This document shows positions 1 to 4,672 of a stretch of 6,647 nucleotides of DNA, one piece after another. The notes under the pieces were generated by a model. The model did not search any database, was not told where the DNA came from, and saw only the letters and a program-made list of their open reading frames with translations. This DNA comes from Peptococcaceae bacterium. GTDB taxonomy: Bacteria; Bacillota; Peptococcia; Peptococcales; Peptococcaceae. The stretch covers positions 1 through 6,647 of the forward strand of contig JAFNVD010000199.1 of assembly GCA_017383785.1 (NCBI GenBank), given 5' to 3'. The number at the start of each line of letters is the position of its first letter. The stretch's first letter is position 1. The translations under genes and the position numbers were made by a program.

Positions 1-1321
1 CGAATATGGTCTGACGTTCTTCCATCATTTGAATGTTGTAAAGCGATTCTTTGCCCGGCAGAGCGTAGCCGGTATTCTCCATATCGCCAATCATTTGCTT
101 TTGTCGATACAGATAATACGGCACATATTCTTCTGTACGCAGCCACTGTTGTAATGCATCGTTCATAGCCGATACCGTATGGCCCTGAGCATCGTCAAAA
201 TCGGCTCTATCCAGTTTGGCGGTACGTTTGATAGCAAGTGTATGCACTGTCACATTTTCAGGCTTTAAAACGGAAATTTGATTTAAACTATTGCGGAAAT
301 CTTCTACCGTTTCGCCGGTAAGGCCTGCAATCAAATCCATATTGATACTGTCAAAGCCAACGCCTCTTGCCATATGATATACATCATACAAATCCTGTAC
401 GGTATGGCGGCGCCCAATGGCATCCAGTGTTGCTTGAGAAAATGTCTGCGGATTGATACTGATTCGCCCTACGTTATAATCATGTAATAGCTGCAGTTTT
501 TCTAAAGTAATGGTATCGGGACGTCCTGCCTCTACGGTAAACTCTGCAAGATGGCTTCCGAATGCATTTTGTACATTGCCAAGCAGTCGGTCCAACTGCA
601 TAGCATGAAGGCTGGTAGGCGTACCGCCGCCGATATACACGGTCTGTACCGCTATGCCTTTTTGAGATAAGGCCTCTCCTACTGCATTACATTCGGCAAT
701 GAGATGGCTCAAATATTCTTCTTGTAAATGAGGTTTTGGCAAACAAAAGGACGGAAACGAGCAATAATGGCATCGTGTCGGGCAAAACGGAATACTCAAA
801 TAGATACTGACGCTCTGTTTTGCCTCTTCCGGTGTCAACAAAAATGGACGCTGCCGAGCGGTCACTTCCATGAGCAAATCTGCTTTATCTTCACGCAAAA
901 AGTATTCGTCCATGATAGTTTTCTTAATTTCCTGTTCTTGCATTTCATGTTCATGCATAACAGTATCCCGATAGCGATGTACAATCTTGGTTGGACGAAT
1001 ACCGGTCATAATGCCCCACGGATGCTGATGAATACTATCTGCCTCATTTTGTGCAGCAAAGTATTGATATACCGTTTGTTTTAATTTTTTACGACACTGA
1101 TTTTCATCTAAATTATGGGTATCAAAAGATATAGTATCGGTACCAATCTGCAATGCCCATGCAGTATCGCCGCAGATTACCGAAATGGTATCGCCTTCTT
1201 CTGACGATTCGCTCCATGCAAAATGCGGATCAAAGATACGAATGACATCAAAAATACCCTGACGGTATGGAGCGCTGTCAGGGTGAAGATAATAGGCTTT
1301 TGCGGAATGAGTTGTATTCAT
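1..1321 (-). CDS. hemZ: HemZ-type oxygen-independent coproporphyrinogen III dehydrogenase, radical SAM (3' end cut by window)
   Basis: The frame is open from ATG at 1321 to the left window edge, giving 440 codons without a stop. The family converts coproporphyrinogen III to protoporphyrinogen IX anaerobically, using S-adenosylmethionine and a [4Fe-4S] cluster in the cytosol. The radical SAM cluster motif CPTRCHYC is visible, with Cys180, Cys184 and Cys187, preceded by YLSIPF. The SAM-binding GGGTPT lies at 231-236, followed by VEAGRPDT (263-270), RISINPQTF (286-294) and MDLIAGLTGET (328-338). The roughly 170-residue N-terminal extension ahead of the cluster, containing WGIMTGIRPTK (102-112), distinguishes HemZ from HemN and HemW. 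The truncated end, GYALPGKESLYNIQMMEERQ, is the typical HemZ C-terminal region; Bacillus HemZ is about 500 residues, so roughly 60 are missing. The start lies 5 bases after the stop of the upstream hydrolase gene and has a GAAAGG ribosome site. Family assignment is firm. In vivo dehydrogenase activity is inferred, since HemZ proteins are less well characterised than HemN. Confidence 0.92.
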   Translation of the reverse strand, partial: MNTTHSAKAYYLHPDSAPYRQGIFDVIRIFDPHFAWSESSEEGDTISVICGDTAWALQIGTDTISFDTHNLDENQCRKKLKQTVYQYFAAQNEADSIHQHPWGIMTGIRPTKIVHRYRDTVMHEHEMQEQEIKKTIMDEYFLREDKADLLMEVTARQRPFLLTPEEAKQSVSIYLSIPFCPTRCHYCSFPSFCLPKPHLQEEYLSHLIAECNAVGEALSQKGIAVQTVYIGGGTPTSLHAMQLDRLLGNVQNAFGSHLAEFTVEAGRPDTITLEKLQLLHDYNVGRISINPQTFSQATLDAIGRRHTVQDLYDVYHMARGVGFDSINMDLIAGLTGETVEDFRNSLNQISVLKPENVTVHTLAIKRTAKLDRADFDDAQGHTVSAMNDALQQWLRTEEYVPYYLYRQKQMIGDMENTGYALPGKESLYNIQMMEERQTIF

Positions 1322-1326
1322 ACGAA

Positions 1327-1962
1327 TCAGCCTTTCAAATACGGATTTTTCTTACGTTCATAGCCCATGGTGCTATCCTCTCCATGCCCCGGATAGATGA
1401 CAACATCATCAGGCAATACAGAAAGACGTTCCCGTACAGAGTTTAACAATGTTGGATAATGCCCTCCGTACAAATCGGCACGGCCAATGGTTTCTTTGAA
1501 CAATGTGTCACCGGTAAAACATACTTTTTCCGATGCTTCATAAAAACAGCATCCACCTTTGGTATGCCCCGGAGTATAAATCACCTGCAGGTTATATTTG
1601 CCGAAGGAAATGATATCGCCGTTATGCAAAAGCTGTTCCGGTGCTTTGCATGGATTGGCTTTTACCATCATGCGGCTGCTTACTTTTTCAGGCACAGTAA
1701 GAATATCCACATCGTCACAGTGAATGCCAAGCGATGCGCCGGTTACTTCACGGATGGCATCGTTGGCCTGGGTATGGTCATAATGTCCATGAGTATTGAG
1801 CAGCATTGTCACCTTGAGGTCATGCTGTGCGATATAATTCAAAATATATGGCGCCTCATCCCCTGCATCGATAATCACAGCCTCTTTGGTGTCAGGGTCG
1901 CTTACGATATAGCAGTTGGTTTCAATAGGGCCAACCACCAGAGTTTCAATATGCATATCCAT
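1327..1962 (-). CDS. Small metallo-beta-lactamase-fold hydrolase (glyoxalase II-like, YcbL type)
   Basis: This is a 211-residue cytosolic protein with the complete di-metal site of the metallo-beta-lactamase fold. THGHYDH at 57-63 supplies His58, His60, Asp62 and His63; PGHT at 131-134 supplies His133; GDTLF at 151-155 supplies Asp152; and PGHG at 191-194 supplies His193. GRADL at 160-164 and the N-terminal VVGPIETNCYIV are typical of the short glyoxalase II-like group. The protein lacks the extra C-terminal substrate-binding domain of classical hydroxyacylglutathione hydrolases (about 250 residues). The substrate therefore cannot be named: a thioester such as an S-acyl thiol conjugate is plausible by family, but this is not shown. 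No signal peptide is seen. The annotated first ATG is at 1962, but the Shine-Dalgarno position favours the ATG at 1956 (Met3, 209 residues). It sits between dtd (31-base gap) and hemZ (5-base gap), a conserved place for this gene in Firmicutes. A 219-codon frame runs antisense over it and is not considered real. Confidence 0.93.
   Translation of the reverse strand: MDMHIETLVVGPIETNCYIVSDPDTKEAVIIDAGDEAPYILNYIAQHDLKVTMLLNTHGHYDHTQANDAIREVTGASLGIHCDDVDILTVPEKVSSRMMVKANPCKAPEQLLHNGDIISFGKYNLQVIYTPGHTKGGCCFYEASEKVCFTGDTLFKETIGRADLYGGHYPTLLNSVRERLSVLPDDVVIYPGHGEDSTMGYERKKNPYLKG
1331..1336 (-). promoter_or_regulatory. hemZ ribosome binding site inside the upstream gene
   Basis: GAAAGG on the minus strand ends 9 bases before the hemZ ATG at 1321. 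It lies within the last codons of the metallo-hydrolase gene, just before its TGA at 1327-1329. This placement suggests the two genes are translationally linked on one transcript. Confidence 0.6.
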
Positions 1963-1964
1963 GC

Positions 1965-1969
1965 CCTCC
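1965..1969 (-). promoter_or_regulatory. Strong Shine-Dalgarno that favours the second ATG of the metallo-hydrolase gene
   Basis: GGAGG, within GGGAGGG on the minus strand, ends only 2 bases before the ATG at 1962 but 8 bases before the in-frame ATG at 1956. Normal spacing is about 5 to 9 bases. The second ATG (Met3 of the longer form) is thus the more likely start, giving MHIETLVVG as the N-terminus. Confidence 0.7.
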
Positions 1970-1993
1970 CGATATTATTTGATAAAATAAAAA

Positions 1994-2443
1994 CTAAAAA
2001 TTCTTGCTGCTGTCTAAAAGCATGGTTACCGGCCCATCATTGGTCAATTCCACCATCATATGTGTTTGGAACCGACCTGTTTCTACCGGTACGCCTTCTT
2101 CACGCAAATATGCATTAAACATTTCATACAAGGCATTGGCCTGCTCCGGACGTGCAGCATCGGTAAAGCTAGGACGACGTCCACGACGGCAATCTCCGTA
2201 TAAAGTAAATTGGGAGACTGACAACACTGCCCCGCCAATATCTTTGACAGATAAGTTCAGTTTTTCATCGTCATCTTCAAAAATACGCAGATTGGCAATC
2301 TTTTCTGCCATATATTTGGCATCGGCTTCGGTATCCTCATGGGTGACACCGAGCAGCACCATAAGGCCCTGCCCGATTTCACCGGTAATTTCACCGTCTA
2401 CCGTTACTTTACTTTGAGATACTTTCTGTACTACTGCTCTCAT
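1994..2443 (-). CDS. dtd: D-aminoacyl-tRNA deacylase
   Basis: This 149-residue protein is the usual length for DTD. It is a homodimeric cytosolic enzyme that hydrolyses the ester of D-aminoacyl-tRNAs, and of glycine mischarged on tRNA-Ala, protecting translation from wrong-chirality residues. Both family signatures are present: SQFTL at 77-81 and NDGPVT at 135-140, whose Gly137-Pro138 pair reaches across the dimer into the partner's active site and enforces chirality. Other typical blocks are MRAVVQKVSQSKVTVDG at the N-terminus, LRIFEDD (52-58) and YGDCRRGRRPSFTDAA (82-97). The stretch TGRFQTHMMVE (122-132) has Gln-Thr where many homologues have Gly-Ala, a mild variation. The start is supported by GGGAG at 2450-2454, six bases upstream of the ATG. 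The gene begins 11 bases after relA ends, matching the well-known relA-dtd pairing in Firmicutes, and is probably co-transcribed with it. Confidence 0.97.
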   Translation of the reverse strand: MRAVVQKVSQSKVTVDGEITGEIGQGLMVLLGVTHEDTEADAKYMAEKIANLRIFEDDDEKLNLSVKDIGGAVLSVSQFTLYGDCRRGRRPSFTDAARPEQANALYEMFNAYLREEGVPVETGRFQTHMMVELTNDGPVTMLLDSSKNF

Positions 2444-2449
2444 TACAAT

Positions 2450-2454
2450 CTCCC
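2450..2454 (-). promoter_or_regulatory. dtd ribosome binding site in the relA-dtd gap
   Basis: GGGAG on the minus strand directly follows the relA TAA stop (2455-2457) and precedes the dtd ATG by six bases. The 11-base gap holds nothing else, leaving no room for a separate promoter or terminator. Confidence 0.7.
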
Positions 2455-4656
2455 TTAATCTGCGATGGTACGTTTTACTTCCAGTACATCGCGGATACTC
2501 TTGATCTTATCAATCATCAGAATTACCTGATCTAAATTCTGTACTTCAATACTGATATTCATATAGGTTTTGCCTGCTTTTACACGAGAGGTGATGGCGG
2601 TAATATGCACTTTAGAGTCATTGATCAATGCCATTACTTCCGGCGTAATTTTTGGACGGTCAATAGCGATAACGAATACCTCTACCTGATATACACTGGC
2701 TTCGCTGGTATCCCAATAAGCAATGACGTAGCGATCCGGTTCATTTTCCATAGAGCCTTGAATGTTTGGACAATCTCTATGATGAATGGTTACACCGCGT
2801 CCACGGGTGATATAGCCTACGATAGCATCGCCCGGCAGAGGTTTGCAGCAGTGTGCAAAACGAATCGGCACACCGTCCAGCCCTTCTACGATAACGCCAT
2901 CACTAGAGCTCTTCACATTGGATTTTTTCTTGATATCTTTATTGGCTTTGCTTGCCAAGAGAGATTCTACCGTTACTTCTTCTTTCTTTTGTGCTTTCGG
3001 GAATTCTTCTTTCAGTTTATTGAATACTTGCAATACAGTTAAGGAGGCATTCCCAAGACCTACACATACGTCATCCCAGCTGGAATAGCCCATACGTTTA
3101 GACATATCAACCAAACGTTCCGGTTTTGGCAATACCGTTGCATCGAATCCGCGTTTTTTCAGTTCGGCATCCAGCATATCTCGGCCGCGCTGCAGGTTTT
3201 CCTCTCTGCCTTCTTTTTTGAACCAGGATTTGATTTTGTTTCTGGCCTGAGAAGTTTTGCAGATATTTACCCAGTCCAAACTTGGTTTGGCATTTTTCGC
3301 TGTCAAAATTTCTACCAAATCACCGTTTTTCAGCTGATAATCCAGTGTTACGATTTTTTTGTTGACCTTAGCACCAATACAGCTGTTCCCTACACCACTG
3401 TGTACTTTATAGGCAAAGTCTAATGGGCAGGAGCCTACCGGCAGTTCGTATACTTCCCCGGCCGGCGAATATACGAATACGGTATCACTAAACAAATCGA
3501 TTTTTAACGAATCGATAAAGTCCTGTGTATTGGTAGCCTCGTTTTGCATTTCTTTCAATTGGTTTAACCAGCTGAGCTGTGAAGAATCTTTGCTAATTTC
3601 ACTGCCGCCGCTTTCTTTGTAAATCCAATGGGCAGCAATCCCGTATTCGGCAGTATGATGCATTTCGTAAGTACGAATCTGAATTTCAAACGGTTCGCCC
3701 AATGGTCCGATAACAGTGGTATGCAAAGACTGATACATATTTGCTTTTGGCATGGCGATATAGTCTTTGAAACGCATTGGCATCGGTTTCCACAAGGTAT
3801 GCACAATACCTAACGCTGCATAACAGTCACTTACCGTATTCACCAGCAAACGTACTGCAATCAAATCGTACAGCTCATCTAAATCTTTATTTTGCTTTTT
3901 CATTTTGTTGTAGATGCTGTAGAAGTGTTTTGGACGACCGGAAATTTCCGATTTTACCCCTACTTTGTCCAGCTCTGTATGCAATTTGCGAATGATATCC
4001 TGAATGTATTCTTCTCGCTCGTTGCGCTTCATAGAAATACGTTCTACCAAATCAAAATATTGCTCCGGTTCCAGATAACGCAAGCACAAGTCTTCCAGTT
4101 CCCATTTCACTTTGGAAATACCGAGACGGTTTGCAATCGGTGTATAAATCTCCAATGTTTCCTGTGCAATGGATCTTTGCTTTTCCGGTGATTGGAATCG
4201 CAGTGTACGCATATTGTGCAATCTGTCGGCCAGTTTGATCATTACGACACGTACATCTTCCGCCATAGACAAGAACATCTTACGATAGCTTTCCAACTGC
4301 CGTTCCTCTTTGGAGTTGCATTCCAATTTACTCAGTTTGGTTACACCGTTTACCAAAAAGGCTACGTCTTCACCGAAATGGTCCGCCAACCCAAACTGGT
4401 TGCAGTTGGTATCTTCTACAACGTCATGCAAGAACCCGGCGCATACCGCACGTTCATCCAAGCCCAGTTTGGCCAAAATTAAGGCAACATTCATGGGATG
4501 CAAAATGTACGGTTCCCCTGATTTACGAAACTGTCCTTTGTGCAAGTCTTCTGCAAATCGATATACTTCTTCAATTAATTCTAAATCTGCATGTTTATTA
4601 TTTTCGTATACGGTATCTAAAATTTCTTTAAATAGGGTCGAAGCTTCGTCGATCAT
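2455..4656 (-). CDS. relA: Bifunctional (p)ppGpp synthetase/hydrolase, long RelA/SpoT (Rel) protein
   Basis: This 733-residue protein has the full long-RSH architecture. It makes (p)ppGpp from ATP and GDP/GTP during amino acid starvation on the ribosome, and degrades it in a Mn-dependent reaction. The HD hydrolase domain (about 25-185) is intact: Arg44, His53, His77-Asp78, Glu81-Asp82 and KLADRLHNMRTL (141-152, with Asp144 and Asn148). These fall at the same numbers as in the Streptococcus Rel enzyme. The synthetase domain (about 235-345) has YDLIAVRL with Asp264, RFKD at 295-298, ANMYQSLHTT (305-314) and EIQIRT (324-329). RFKD is the RXKD signature of bifunctional rather than synthesis-only enzymes. 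The TGS domain (about 388-452) includes His419, equivalent to the tRNA CCA-end contact. After a helical region and a charged linker (about 555-585), a zinc-finger-like segment has HCC at 602-604 and HHRDC at 625-629. An ACT domain ends the protein (about 657-733). GGGGGA at 4663-4668 supports the start. The gene follows the recJ fusion by 16 bases. Confidence 0.97.
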   Translation of the reverse strand: MIDEASTLFKEILDTVYENNKHADLELIEEVYRFAEDLHKGQFRKSGEPYILHPMNVALILAKLGLDERAVCAGFLHDVVEDTNCNQFGLADHFGEDVAFLVNGVTKLSKLECNSKEERQLESYRKMFLSMAEDVRVVMIKLADRLHNMRTLRFQSPEKQRSIAQETLEIYTPIANRLGISKVKWELEDLCLRYLEPEQYFDLVERISMKRNEREEYIQDIIRKLHTELDKVGVKSEISGRPKHFYSIYNKMKKQNKDLDELYDLIAVRLLVNTVSDCYAALGIVHTLWKPMPMRFKDYIAMPKANMYQSLHTTVIGPLGEPFEIQIRTYEMHHTAEYGIAAHWIYKESGGSEISKDSSQLSWLNQLKEMQNEATNTQDFIDSLKIDLFSDTVFVYSPAGEVYELPVGSCPLDFAYKVHSGVGNSCIGAKVNKKIVTLDYQLKNGDLVEILTAKNAKPSLDWVNICKTSQARNKIKSWFKKEGREENLQRGRDMLDAELKKRGFDATVLPKPERLVDMSKRMGYSSWDDVCVGLGNASLTVLQVFNKLKEEFPKAQKKEEVTVESLLASKANKDIKKKSNVKSSSDGVIVEGLDGVPIRFAHCCKPLPGDAIVGYITRGRGVTIHHRDCPNIQGSMENEPDRYVIAYWDTSEASVYQVEVFVIAIDRPKITPEVMALINDSKVHITAITSRVKAGKTYMNISIEVQNLDQVILMIDKIKSIRDVLEVKRTIAD

Positions 4657-4662
4657 ATATAT

Positions 4663-4668
4663 TCCCCC
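4663..4668 (-). promoter_or_regulatory. relA ribosome binding site
   Basis: GGGGGA on the minus strand lies six bases upstream of the relA ATG at 4656 and within the 16-base gap after the recJ-helicase stop (4673-4675). The gap is too short for a full promoter of its own, so relA is either read through from recJ or transcribed from a promoter inside the recJ coding region. Confidence 0.65.
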
Positions 4669-4672
4669 AAAC

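Noticed and set aside
1327..1962. Calling the MBL protein a true hydroxyacylglutathione hydrolase (gloB)
   Set aside because: Only the metal-binding fold is present; the C-terminal substrate-binding domain of classical glyoxalase II is missing, so the substrate cannot be assigned.
1963..1993. T-rich stretch after the dtd stop as a rho-independent terminator
   Set aside because: The minus strand has runs of T here, but I see no GC-rich hairpin immediately before them. The next gene starts 31 bases on.
1987..2016. Possible promoter before the metallo-hydrolase gene (TAGACA, 18 bases, TTTTAT on the minus strand)
   Set aside because: The -35-like part lies inside dtd and the -10-like part matches only four of six bases. 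The gap is AT-rich, so such matches are expected by chance.
1459..2118. A 219-codon plus-strand frame across the metallo-hydrolase and the end of dtd
   Set aside because: It is antisense to two proteins with complete catalytic motifs, its translation shows no recognisable domain, and its cysteine- and histidine-rich composition is typical of a shadow frame.
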